Source: CAYSYY01 sp964576115 [NCBI: uncultured Gemmatimonadota bacterium]
GTDB taxonomy: Bacteria; Blakebacterota; Blakebacteria; Blakebacterales
NCBI GenBank assembly: GCA_964576115.1
Contig: CAZNUA010000002.1
Coordinates: 80,993-144,992 of the forward strand
Direction of reading: 5' to 3'
DNA length: 64,000 nt
Shown: piece after piece, positions 27,762 through 35,881 of the stretch
Layout of the letters: each line of letters opens with the position of its first letter
How positions within the stretch are numbered: position 1 is the first letter of the stretch
Position numbers and translations under genes: made by a program
Notes under the pieces: generated by a model
The model's input: only the letters and a program-made list of their open reading frames with translations
Database searches by the model: none
What the model was told of the DNA's origin: nothing

Positions 27762-30470
27762 ATGGCAGAACTGCACCGACAGCGAATCGTCCCCGTGGAT
27801 ATCGAAGAGGAGATGCGCTCCTCGTATATCGACTACTCGATGTCCGTCATCGTGGCCCGGGCCCTGCCCGATGTGCGCGACGGCCTCAAACCGGTCCACC
27901 GGCGCATCCTGTACGGTATGCGCGAACTCGGCCTGCAACCGAACCGGGCCTACCGCAAGAGCGCCCGCCTGGTCGGTGACGTGCTGGGTAAGTACCACCC
28001 CCACGGCGACTCGGCGGTCTACGATTCGATGGTCCGCATGGCCCAGGATTTCTCGTTGCGTTATCCCCTGGTCGACGGGCAGGGCAACTTCGGATCGATC
28101 GACGGCGACTCGGCCGCGGCGATGCGCTATACCGAGTGCCGCATGGCCCGGATCGCAGCCGAGATGCTGCACGATCTCGACAAGGACACGGTCGACTGGA
28201 ATCCCAACTTCGACGACACCCTCACCGAACCGGAGGTTCTGCCGACCACGATACCCAATCTGCTTCTCAACGGGGCTTCGGGAATCGCAGTCGGCATGGC
28301 CACCAATATCCCGCCGCACAATCTGGGTGAGGTGGTCGGTGGCCTGATTCATCTCATCGACCATCCCGAGGCCCTGGTCGAGGATCTGATGGAGTTCATC
28401 ACCGGTCCGGATTTCCCGACCGGCGGAATCATTTACGGCCGCGACGGCATCCGCGAGGCCTACCGCACCGGGCGGGGCAAGATCATCGTCCGGGCCCGGA
28501 TCCATACCGAACCCGTCCGTGACCGGGAGCGGCTCGTCGTCACCGAGATTCCCTACCAGGTCAACAAGTCCCGGCTGCTGGAGAAGATCGCCGAACTGGT
28601 ACGGGACAAAAAAATCGAAGGGATCTCGGATCTGCGCGACGAGTCGGACCGGGAGGGAATGCGCATCGTCATCGAGCTCAAGCGCGACGCGTACACCGAG
28701 GTCATCATCAACACTCTCTACAAACTCACCTACCTGCAGAGCACGTTCGGGGTGATCAATCTGGCCCTGGTCAACGGTCAGCCGCGGGAACTGAATCTGA
28801 AAGAGACCCTGAAGGCCTTCCTCGATTTTCGACACGAGGTGGTCGAGCGGCGAACCCGGTTCGACCTGGCCCAGGCCGAGGCCAGAGCCCACATCCTCGA
28901 AGGATTGCGGATCTGTGTCGACAACATCGATGAGATCGTGGCCATCATCAAGAAGGCGAAGGATCCCGAAACGGCGAAAAAGCAGCTGCGCAAGACCTTC
29001 GATCTTACCGAGGTACAGGCCCAGGCGATTCTCGACATGCGCCTGGCCCGGCTGACCGGTCTGGAGCGGAAAAAGATCGAAGATGAATACCGCGAGCTGA
29101 TCGAGAAAATCGCGCACTACAAGGAGGTCCTGGCCAACAAGGGCCTGCGGATGGCGATCGTGCGGGACGAACTCTCCGAGCTCGTCGGAACCTACGGCGA
29201 TGAGCGACGAACCGAGATCATCGACAGTGCCGGAGATTTTTCGATCGAGGACCTCATCGCCGAAGAGGATATGGTCATCACCATCTCGCACCAGGGATAT
29301 ATCAAGCGGATACCGGTCTCGACCTACCGCCGGCAGGGCCGGGGAGGTAAGGGGATCCGCGGGGTGGGGACCAAAGAGGAGGACTTCATCGAGCGCCTCT
29401 TCATCGCCTCGACCCACTCCTACATCCTCTTTTTCACCGACCGGGGCAAGTGCTACTGGCTCAAGGTCTACGACATTCCCCAGGGCGGACGACTGGCCAA
29501 GGGACGGCCCATCATCAACCTCATCCAGATCGAGAAAGAGGAAACAGTCCGGGCGGTGGTGCCGGTCAGAACCTTCGAGGAGGATCAGTTCGTCGTCTTC
29601 GCCACCCGCCAGGGACTGGTGAAGAAAACGCCGCTGCCCGACTACGGGCATCCTCGCCGTGACGGGATCATCGCCATCGATGTCGTCGAGGGCGATTCCC
29701 TGGTCGATGCCGATCTGACTGACGGGACCTGCGACATTCTCATCGGCACCCGCAAGGGCAAGGCGATCAGATTCTCCGAGGACGACGTCCGGCCGATGGG
29801 TCGAAACACACGCGGAGTGAAAGGGATCACCCTGGCCAAGGAGGGAGACGCGGTAGTGGGGATGGTCGTGGTGCGGCGCGAGGGGTGCATCCTGACCGTT
29901 TCGGAACTCGGCTACGGCAAGCGCTCGCAGATCAGTGATTACCCTGTCCAGAAGCGGGGCGGGCAGGGTGTGCTCACCATGAAGGAATGCGAGCGGAACG
30001 GCGATGTCCTTTCCCTGCGCGAAGTCGTCGATGAAGACGAACTCATGATCATCACCCGCCGGGGGCAGATTATCCGCCAGGCCGCCTCGGGAGTCAGCGT
30101 CATGGGCCGCAACACCCAGGGGGTACGGGTGATGAACATGAGCGAGGGGGATCTGGTCGTGGATGTCACCCGGGTGGCCGAAGAGGATATCAACGGCACC
30201 GCCCTGTCGGACCCGCCGGCTTCGGAGAGCGGCGCGGAGTCGGGAGGTAAACCGGAGACTCCCGAGACGGCAGAATCGGGGGATAACGAGAAGGCGCCGG
30301 AAAAGCCGGTCGCGAAGAAAACAGTAACGAAAAAGAGTGCCGCAAAGAAGACGGGGGCGAAAAAAACGGCCGCGAAGAAGGCCGCGTCAAAAAAGACGGC
30401 GTCGAAAAAGACATCCGGCAGGAAAACGACGTCGAAAAAGAGCTCCGCGAAGAAACAAACCCGGGAATGA
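27762..30470 (+). CDS. gyrA: DNA gyrase subunit A with a Lys-rich KKxxx-repeat tail
   Basis: Breakage-reunion subunit of gyrase. 902 residues. The winged-helix domain carries the catalytic Tyr at about residue 123 (MRYTECRM); the GyrA box [10 protein letters not shown] near 525 marks true gyrase rather than topoisomerase IV. The six-bladed C-terminal pinwheel ends near residue 815. An acidic Ser/Glu/Pro linker (about 815-848) then leads into about 53 residues made of ten KKxxx pentads, like histone H1 tails. The tail is in frame and part of the same open frame. It starts 4 bp after gyrB. Confidence 0.98.
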   Translation: MAELHRQRIVPVDIEEEMRSSYIDYSMSVIVARALPDVRDGLKPVHRRILYGMRELGLQPNRAYRKSARLVGDVLGKYHPHGDSAVYDSMVRMAQDFSLRYPLVDGQGNFGSIDGDSAAAMRYTECRMARIAAEMLHDLDKDTVDWNPNFDDTLTEPEVLPTTIPNLLLNGASGIAVGMATNIPPHNLGEVVGGLIHLIDHPEALVEDLMEFITGPDFPTGGIIYGRDGIREAYRTGRGKIIVRARIHTEPVRDRERLVVTEIPYQVNKSRLLEKIAELVRDKKIEGISDLRDESDREGMRIVIELKRDAYTEVIINTLYKLTYLQSTFGVINLALVNGQPRELNLKETLKAFLDFRHEVVERRTRFDLAQAEARAHILEGLRICVDNIDEIVAIIKKAKDPETAKKQLRKTFDLTEVQAQAILDMRLARLTGLERKKIEDEYRELIEKIAHYKEVLANKGLRMAIVRDELSELVGTYGDERRTEIIDSAGDFSIEDLIAEEDMVITISHQGYIKRIPVSTYRRQGRGGKGIRGVGTKEEDFIERLFIASTHSYILFFTDRGKCYWLKVYDIPQGGRLAKGRPIINLIQIEKEETVRAVVPVRTFEEDQFVVFATRQGLVKKTPLPDYGHPRRDGIIAIDVVEGDSLVDADLTDGTCDILIGTRKGKAIRFSEDDVRPMGRNTRGVKGITLAKEGDAVVGMVVVRREGCILTVSELGYGKRSQISDYPVQKRGGQGVLTMKECERNGDVLSLREVVDEDELMIITRRGQIIRQAASGVSVMGRNTQGVRVMNMSEGDLVVDVTRVAEEDINGTALSDPPASESGAESGGKPETPETAESGDNEKAPEKPVAKKTVTKKSAAKKTGAKKTAAKKAASKKTASKKTSGRKTTSKKSSAKKQTRE

Positions 30471-30471
30471 A

Positions 30472-30499
30472 CCGGGGCGGAACGCACGAACCGCTCCGG
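30472..30499 (+). terminator. GC-rich hairpin after gyrA
   Basis: CCGGGGCGG and CCGCTCCGG form a 9-bp stem with one G-U pair and a 10-base loop. There is no run of T after it, so it may be a pause or Rho-assisted site rather than an intrinsic terminator. Confidence 0.4.
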
Positions 30500-30607
30500 C
30501 CGTGATACCCACAGAAGATGTTGACAGACCGGGGGAAAAAGTCCCCGATTGCGCCCCAGGCCCCGTATTCAGGACATTCCCGGACATTTCTCACCCCGTA
30601 GTGCTGG

Positions 30608-30616
30608 TGTGGATAA
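30608..30616 (-). promoter_or_regulatory. Perfect DnaA box
   Basis: TGTGGATAA, the reverse complement of TTATCCACA, lies 7.5 kb from the predicted unwinding region and upstream of the Omp85/NtrYX cassette. It may link this promoter to DnaA or help titrate DnaA near the origin. Confidence 0.7.
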
Positions 30617-30660
30617 ACGTCCCGACTCCGCAGTGTCAATCGTCCGGCAGACGTGTCCTG

Positions 30661-30688
30661 TTGACACGGCGGAAAGAGTATGTATGTT
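30661..30688 (+). promoter_or_regulatory. Candidate sigma-70-type promoter
   Basis: TTGACA at 30661-30666, 16-bp spacer, TATGTT at 30683-30688. It shares TGTTGACACGGYGGAAA with the candidate dnaN promoter. Confidence 0.5.
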
Positions 30689-30695
30689 GCAGACT

Positions 30696-30719
30696 GACAC
30701 GACAAGCATGTCCCGTGTC
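30696..30719. promoter_or_regulatory. Dyad, possible NtrX enhancer site
   Basis: GACACG at 30696-30701 and CGTGTC at 30714-30719 form an inverted repeat, with an inner GACA/TGTC pair. It lies about 80-105 bp upstream of the sigma-54 promoter, a normal distance for a bacterial enhancer-binding protein. Confidence 0.4.
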
Positions 30720-30754
30720 CTTTTTGAACACCACTCAAGGGTGTGTGTAAGGGA

Positions 30755-30782
30755 TTGACAGATAATGAGTTGCCTGTATTCG
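30755..30782 (+). promoter_or_regulatory. Candidate sigma-70-type promoter
   Basis: TTGACA at 30755-30760, 16-bp spacer, TATTCG at 30777-30782. Basal expression of the following cassette could start here. Confidence 0.45.
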
Positions 30783-30798
30783 CTGCTGTCTGATACGT

Positions 30799-30815
30799 TT
30801 GGCACGACATGTGCT
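30799..30815 (+). promoter_or_regulatory. Sigma-54 promoter (-24/-12)
   Basis: TTGGCACGACATGTGCT matches the sigma-54 consensus TGGCACG-N4-TTGC with one change. The invariant GG (30801-30802) and GC (30813-30814) are exactly 10 bp apart. It precedes the cassette that ends with the sigma-54 activator NtrX. The transcript would start near 30826. Confidence 0.72.
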
Positions 30816-30895
30816 CCATTTCTTGGTGTGCCCAGTCGAGGGCCCTCCTGTCGGGGGGTACTCGCAGAAACTACGGGCGGTAAAGGAGCACAACC

Positions 30896-32611
30896 ATGAA
30901 AAGAGCAGCGATCTTGAGTGCGGTCCTGATCCTGGCCCTGCCCGGTCAGACGGCAGGAGCGGCGCCGGCTTTGACCGAAGGTGATTCCGGGGAAGCTGTC
31001 CATCGCCAGGAACCGCGCAAGGTCCGGGGCGACTACCGCATTTCCAGCGAAGATATCCTGCGCAGCGACCTGGTGGTTGAAGAGGGACATCTGACGGTCG
31101 ACGGCGAGATCCGCGGCTGGGTGGTGGTCAAGGGAGGCGATGCCATCATCCGGGGAACGGTAGAAGGCGATGTGGTGGTCATCTACGGCAACGTCAGGGT
31201 GTTCGGGGACGGGCTGATCCAGGGCGATGCGGTCAGTATCGAGGGTGATGTCGAAATCCGGGATGCGGGGGTAGTGACCGGCAGCAACATCAGTACCAGC
31301 CTCTCTGGTCTGCGCCGGCAGGGCAGTGATGTGAGCTGGGCCCGCATTGTCAGGCGGGCCGGCTTCGAGGACCTCACCCGGGAACCGTCCGAATACGTAC
31401 GGCGCGGCTGGGAGCGGGATTGGGAAACCGATCGTCGTGACTGGTACCGGTCCCGCCGCTGGAGTTCCTATGATTTTCTGGAAGACGGGAATTTCCCGCT
31501 CGGCTATTTCACGTACAACCGGGTCGACGGGCTGACCTTCCAGGGCCAGATTTTCAACAGCATGAGGGATTGGGGACCGGCGGCGACCAGCTTCTACGGG
31601 GGCGTGGGCTATGCTTTCTCGAGCCGAAGGGTCTACTACCGGCTGGGGCTGAATCGCTACTGGCTGCCGGGCTCGCCGCTCGAGATCGGCGGTCTGGCCT
31701 ACCGTCAGCTCGAAACAGAGGACGACTGGTACCTGTTTACGAACGAGAACGACCTCTACGCTCTATTCGCCCGGTACGACTTCCGGGATTACTACCTGGT
31801 GGACGGGTGGCAGGTGTACGCACGCTTCCGTCCCATGCGGGAACTGCGGGTGGGGGCCAGGTATGCCCAGGAAAGTGAGGAAACGGTCGAGAAGGTGACC
31901 GATTGGGGGATCTTCAACCGGGACCGGCTCTTCCGCGAGAACGAGTGGGTGACGGCCTGGGATCCCGACCCGTCGCTGAGAGGGTACGATCCGGCCGACA
32001 CCGGTGACCTGCACCGCATCGCGTACTTCCTGCGTTACGATCTGGGCCGGCGGCTCTTTCGAACCCGAGGCTTCGGTTTGAGCCTGGACGCCGAACTCGA
32101 GAAGGTCGAACACCAGGGTCTCGGAAGCGGCGGCGTCTTCTCCTATGACCGTCTCACGGCCATGCTCAGGGGACATCTCAGTCTGAGCCGGATGGACCAC
32201 CTCAGTTTCCGGGTCCGGGCTGCTTCGGCCAAGGTCGAGGATGGTTTCACCATCCCGGTCCAGCACCGGTACTACCTGGGAGGAATCGGTTCGCTGCGGG
32301 GTTACGGCCTGAAGGAATTCACCGGCGATCGGCTCTTCCTGGGCACGGTCGAGTACACCCTGGGCGGGGATTACTGGTCCCCCTTCTTCGATGACTGGGC
32401 CCTCTTCTTCTTCTTCGACTACGGGCTGGCCTGGAACGCGGCGGCCGGGACCGGGCTCTGGACCGATCTCTACCCCGAGGAAGGCATGCGTAGCGCTGGA
32501 GCCGGTATCGCCCCCTTCGGGAGCGAGTTCATGAAGGTCGAGTTCGCCAAGCCGCTCGACGGTGAGACGAAGGACGTCCACTATTACATTCGCCTGATGG
32601 TCGAGTTTTAG
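30896..32611 (+). CDS. Bactofilin-like repeat domain fused to Omp85-type outer-membrane barrel
   Basis: 571 residues. A signal peptide (about 1-21) is followed by a 90-residue stretch (about 50-140) of short beta-repeats of the form VxGxIxGxVVVxGGDAxIxGxVxGDVVVxxGxV, the right-handed solenoid pattern of bactofilins. An Arg/Trp-rich linker leads to a C-terminal barrel (about 200-571) with many aromatic strands, the Omp85 loop-6 motif GGIGSLRGY near 461-469 and a C-terminal Phe. No POTRA is seen. The solenoid takes the periplasmic position that POTRA domains normally fill. The ATG has AAAGGAG at good spacing. Function unknown; outer-membrane transport or envelope organisation is inference. Confidence 0.8.
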   Translation: MKRAAILSAVLILALPGQTAGAAPALTEGDSGEAVHRQEPRKVRGDYRISSEDILRSDLVVEEGHLTVDGEIRGWVVVKGGDAIIRGTVEGDVVVIYGNVRVFGDGLIQGDAVSIEGDVEIRDAGVVTGSNISTSLSGLRRQGSDVSWARIVRRAGFEDLTREPSEYVRRGWERDWETDRRDWYRSRRWSSYDFLEDGNFPLGYFTYNRVDGLTFQGQIFNSMRDWGPAATSFYGGVGYAFSSRRVYYRLGLNRYWLPGSPLEIGGLAYRQLETEDDWYLFTNENDLYALFARYDFRDYYLVDGWQVYARFRPMRELRVGARYAQESEETVEKVTDWGIFNRDRLFRENEWVTAWDPDPSLRGYDPADTGDLHRIAYFLRYDLGRRLFRTRGFGLSLDAELEKVEHQGLGSGGVFSYDRLTAMLRGHLSLSRMDHLSFRVRAASAKVEDGFTIPVQHRYYLGGIGSLRGYGLKEFTGDRLFLGTVEYTLGGDYWSPFFDDWALFFFFDYGLAWNAAAGTGLWTDLYPEEGMRSAGAGIAPFGSEFMKVEFAKPLDGETKDVHYYIRLMVEF

Positions 32612-32623
32612 GAGGGTCGCGAG

Positions 32624-33490
32624 ATGACCGATACTCAGCGACAGACCCTGAAAGTCATGGCGGTGACCCTCCTGCTGCTCCTGGTGGCCAGCTCCCTGCT
32701 CTTTGCCGCCCAGCAGGAGCAGGAGCTGACCAAAACTTTCATCCCCGACGCCTCGCGGCCCATGACGGCCCGGATCAGAGGTGATGCCGCCGAGATTACC
32801 ATCAAGGGCCTTCCTCACGGCCGGGAGGGCCGGGCCCGCTACCGCTACGACGGCGAGAAATTCTCGGGCCTGCTGGAATGGGATGCCGAGCGGAACCTCT
32901 TCGAAGCCGAGGTCGATATGGGAGGCCTGGATTGGGATAGCGATGACGATCATCACCAGTCCGAACTCGAGATCCTGCTCCCACCCCGGGCCCCGGTCGA
33001 TCTCGACCTCGATCTCAAGTTCGGGGTTGTTGAACTGGACGGGGAGGAACTCGATCTGAGCGGGTGCGCGATCGATCTCTGGGCGGGGGAGCTCAATGCC
33101 GATTTCCCGGTCCCGCTCACAAACGTCATGCAGCGCATGACGATCGATGTCAAAATGGGTGAGCTGAACGTGAGGGGACTCGGCAACGTGCCCTTCGATG
33201 TGCTCGACATGAACGGCTTCGCCGGCACCACGCTACTCGACTTTTCCGGATCGGTGGCGATGCGGCGCGAAGTGCGGGTGGACCTGGAGATGGGCGAGAT
33301 CGAGATCATCGTACCGGCGGGAATGAAGGTCGAAGCCCGGATTGCCAAGTTCATCGCCGAACTGGATCTGCCTTCGGGCTGGCGGCGGGACGGCCGGTAT
33401 GCCTCGACGCCCGACACAAGACGGGGGGACGGGGAACTGTACCTGGATATCCGCGGCGGATTGGGTACGATCACAATAAGAGAACGATAG
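32624..33490 (+). CDS. Membrane-anchored DUF4097-like (toast-rack) protein
   Basis: 288 residues. One N-terminal transmembrane helix or uncleaved signal (about 10-29) is followed by a beta-rich domain with repeated strands: LDLDLKFGVVELDGEELDL, IDVKMGELNVRGLG, VDLEMGEIEIIVPAG and a final GGLGTITI. Repeated MGE(L/I) turns are typical of DUF4097/LiaF-type beta-solenoids found in envelope-stress systems. A ligand or protein-binding role at the periplasmic face is inference. The AGGAGG ribosome-binding site sits in the 12-bp gap after the Omp85 fusion gene. Confidence 0.7.
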   Translation: MTDTQRQTLKVMAVTLLLLLVASSLLFAAQQEQELTKTFIPDASRPMTARIRGDAAEITIKGLPHGREGRARYRYDGEKFSGLLEWDAERNLFEAEVDMGGLDWDSDDDHHQSELEILLPPRAPVDLDLDLKFGVVELDGEELDLSGCAIDLWAGELNADFPVPLTNVMQRMTIDVKMGELNVRGLGNVPFDVLDMNGFAGTTLLDFSGSVAMRREVRVDLEMGEIEIIVPAGMKVEARIAKFIAELDLPSGWRRDGRYASTPDTRRGDGELYLDIRGGLGTITIRER

Positions 33491-33511
33491 GTAGAGAATC
33501 ATTCGACGCAC

Positions 33512-34207
33512 GTGGGGAGTCGAGTGGGACGCACGCTGGCACTGATATTTCTGGGGCTTCTGGTTCATCCCGGCAGCCTCAAGGCTCAGGGGGAGCCGGG
33601 CGAACCGGCCACGCCTTCTCTGACCTTCGGCGAGATATGGATCGAAGAAGAGGGCCTGCATTTCGCGGTCACGGCCGAGGGTTTCTTCAATGAGGAGGTC
33701 AGGCGGACGATCGAGCAGGGGGGCACGACCGCCCTCGACTTTTCTGTCGAGCTCTACCGCAAGCGTCGCAACTGGTTCGACGCCCGCGTGCGCACCCTCG
33801 ACGTTCTTCCCTTCCGGATCTCTTACGACAGCTTTGCCCGACAGTACCTCGTTCTGAGTACCGACATCCGTCTGCGCACCGACGAATACGACCAGGCCGT
33901 GGACCAGTGTACCCGGCTGGCCGATGTCTTTGTCGGGACGCTCAGCGACCTCAGACTCGATCCCGAAGACACCTACTATCTGATTGCCCGGGTACGCTTT
34001 CAGCCGATGGCGGTCGAGACGGTCGACGAAATACGGAACTGGGTCGGCGGTTCGCAGGATCGCAGCCGCCGGCGTGAAACGGGGCAGGAGGGGGGCGGTG
34101 TCGGTTCGCGCCTGGCTCGGGTCCTGGTGAGTGCGGCCGGTTTCGGCGAGACCGAGCTCGAGGCAGAGAGTCCGCATTTCCGCCCCGCCGATCTGCCGGA
34201 GCGTTGA
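33512..34207 (+). CDS. DUF4390 family secreted protein
   Basis: 231 residues with a signal peptide ending near residue 26 (LKAQG). The domain shows the DUF4390 pattern: EEGLHFAVTAEGFFNEEVRRTIEQGGTTALDFSVELYRKRRNWFD, then RISYDSFARQYLV. DUF4390 genes sit immediately before NtrY-type kinases in several bacterial groups, as here, so it may deliver a periplasmic signal to the kinase (inference). GTG at 33512 is used; GTG at 33524 is also possible. It ends 3 bp before ntrY. Confidence 0.82.
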   Translation: MGSRVGRTLALIFLGLLVHPGSLKAQGEPGEPATPSLTFGEIWIEEEGLHFAVTAEGFFNEEVRRTIEQGGTTALDFSVELYRKRRNWFDARVRTLDVLPFRISYDSFARQYLVLSTDIRLRTDEYDQAVDQCTRLADVFVGTLSDLRLDPEDTYYLIARVRFQPMAVETVDEIRNWVGGSQDRSRRRETGQEGGGVGSRLARVLVSAAGFGETELEAESPHFRPADLPER

Positions 34208-34210
34208 GCG

Positions 34211-35881
34211 ATGTCGGGCACCCCCCTGCCGCCGGTCTATACCTTCATCACCTGGACGGCGGTCCTGGCTGTCATTATCACCGCCGTCGTCATCTACCGC
34301 TGGCGCCGGCCCGACCGCTACAGCCGGTTCCAGCTCAAACTCACCCTGGCCCTGATCCTCTTTGTACTGGTGCCGGCCGTACCCCTGGTGTATGTCGCCG
34401 GAACGGCCGTGGACTGGCTTCGCGGCCTGGTTGTCACCCTGCCCGTCGATGACGCTCTGGAGCAGGGGCTCGGGGTGGTCCGAGACAACCTGAGCAGTGA
34501 AGAAGCGCGGCTTGAGGCCTGGAAAGAGGAACTGCTCGGCGAGGGCGCCGGACCGGCCGCGGGACGGCCCGTACCGCCGCCGGACTTCACGCTGCACTGG
34601 GTCCGAACCCGGGAGGGGACCTGGGAACTCACCGAACCGGTCTTCCACCGGGCCCGCCGACCCGGAGTACCCGATTCCCTGCTCGATCCCCCACCCGATC
34701 CCCGCCGCGAGTACCCGCAGATCCTGGCTGATGTCGAGTTCACCCTCGAAGAAAGGATTCTCTTCACCTACCGCTCAACCGGGGTCTACATGCTCCTCTT
34801 CCAGCCCCCCGGCACCGAAGACATTCACGCCGCCGGGACCTGGATCAGTCCCGAGATGGTGGAAGCCCGCTACGCCCTGGAGGAGGGACTCGACCGGTTC
34901 AGGGATGTCACCCGGCTGGGAGGGCAGGGAATGCGGGAATTCGTCTGGACCCTGGCCAGCCTCTGGATGGTGCTGCTCGCTCTGGGATCGTTCTTCGCCG
35001 CCCGGCAGCTGGCCCGGGGGGTAAGCGGTCCGGTACTCGAGCTGGCCGAGGGCATGGAAGCCGTGGCGGCCGGAGATCTGACAACCCGGGTCGACACCAA
35101 CAGCCGTGACGAGATGCAGATCCTGGTGAAAAGCTTCAACACCATGACCGACCAGCTCCGCGAAGCCCGGGAGCGGATCATCACAGCCGAGAAACAGGCG
35201 GCCTGGCGCGATGTTGCCCGCCGGATCGCGCACGAGATCAAGAACCCGCTCACACCCATCCAGATCGGTCTGCACCGGGTCAGGAGCCGGATCGAGGCCG
35301 ACGAACGCTTTGCCTCCGATGACGCCATTCGCGAGTCTTTTCAGACCATGGCCGAAGAGGTCGAAGCCCTGCGGCGGATGGCGGCGGCTTTCAGCGAATT
35401 TGCCCAGCTTCCGCAGCCGACAATGGCTCCGGGTGACATGGAGGGAGTGGTTCGCGGTGCGGCGGCGCTCTTCTCCGAGGGGCCGACGCGGGTTCGCCTG
35501 GAGACGATTGTGCGGGGACAGATTCCGCCGGTGGAAATGGATGCCGACCTGGTCAAGAGAGCCCTGATCAACCTGATCAAGAACGCGGTCGAAAGTGTCG
35601 AGGAAGCGGGAGGTGGCGGGGTCGATGTCACGCTGGGCATGGAGGGAGCCGAACTCGTGCTCACGGTCCGTGACAGCGGTGTCGGCTTCGAGCCCGAGGA
35701 AGCCGACCGGCTCTTCGATCCGGATTATTCCACCAAGGCCAGGGGTATGGGTCTGGGACTCTCGATGGTCGCCCGGATCGTCGTCGATCACTCCTGGCGG
35801 ATCGAAGCGGTCAGCGAGGGAAACGGTCGTGGGGCCGAAATCCGAATCACGATACCGTGTGAGGAGAGGGACGGAGGATGA
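34211..35881 (+). CDS. ntrY: NtrY-type sensor histidine kinase
   Basis: 556-residue membrane kinase of the NtrY group. Two N-terminal transmembrane helices (about 10-29 and 43-64), a periplasmic domain of about 170 residues, a third helix (about 240-258), a HAMP domain with EMQILVKSFNTMTDQL, the H-box RRIAHEIKNPLTPIQ with phospho-acceptor His near 341, and a C-terminal ATPase domain with LINLIKNAVE, VRDSGVGF and TKARGMGLGLSM. It would autophosphorylate and pass phosphate to NtrX, whose gene overlaps by 4 bp. The ligand is unknown. The companion DUF4390 and Omp85 genes point to envelope status rather than nitrogen. Confidence 0.93.
   Translation: MSGTPLPPVYTFITWTAVLAVIITAVVIYRWRRPDRYSRFQLKLTLALILFVLVPAVPLVYVAGTAVDWLRGLVVTLPVDDALEQGLGVVRDNLSSEEARLEAWKEELLGEGAGPAAGRPVPPPDFTLHWVRTREGTWELTEPVFHRARRPGVPDSLLDPPPDPRREYPQILADVEFTLEERILFTYRSTGVYMLLFQPPGTEDIHAAGTWISPEMVEARYALEEGLDRFRDVTRLGGQGMREFVWTLASLWMVLLALGSFFAARQLARGVSGPVLELAEGMEAVAAGDLTTRVDTNSRDEMQILVKSFNTMTDQLREARERIITAEKQAAWRDVARRIAHEIKNPLTPIQIGLHRVRSRIEADERFASDDAIRESFQTMAEEVEALRRMAAAFSEFAQLPQPTMAPGDMEGVVRGAAALFSEGPTRVRLETIVRGQIPPVEMDADLVKRALINLIKNAVESVEEAGGGGVDVTLGMEGAELVLTVRDSGVGFEPEEADRLFDPDYSTKARGMGLGLSMVARIVVDHSWRIEAVSEGNGRGAEIRITIPCEERDGG

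Larger units (their letters stand above)
30471..30895. other. Intergenic regulatory region downstream of gyrA
   Basis: 425 bp without a convincing gene. It holds a GC-rich hairpin just after gyrA (30472-30499, no T-tract), a perfect DnaA box, three TTGACA-containing promoter-like elements (30661, 30755 and the one at about 30520), a 24-bp dyad and a sigma-54 promoter. This is dense regulatory content for the Omp85/NtrYX cassette that follows. Confidence 0.75.

Noticed and set aside
30304-30470. Lys-rich tail of gyrA as a separate histone-like gene
   Set aside because: It is in the same frame as gyrA with no stop, no start codon with a ribosome-binding site, and an acidic linker joining it to the gyrase domain.
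34072-34081. GGCGTGAAAC as a parS half-site in the DUF4390 gene
   Set aside because: A half-site only, inside coding sequence, expected by chance.
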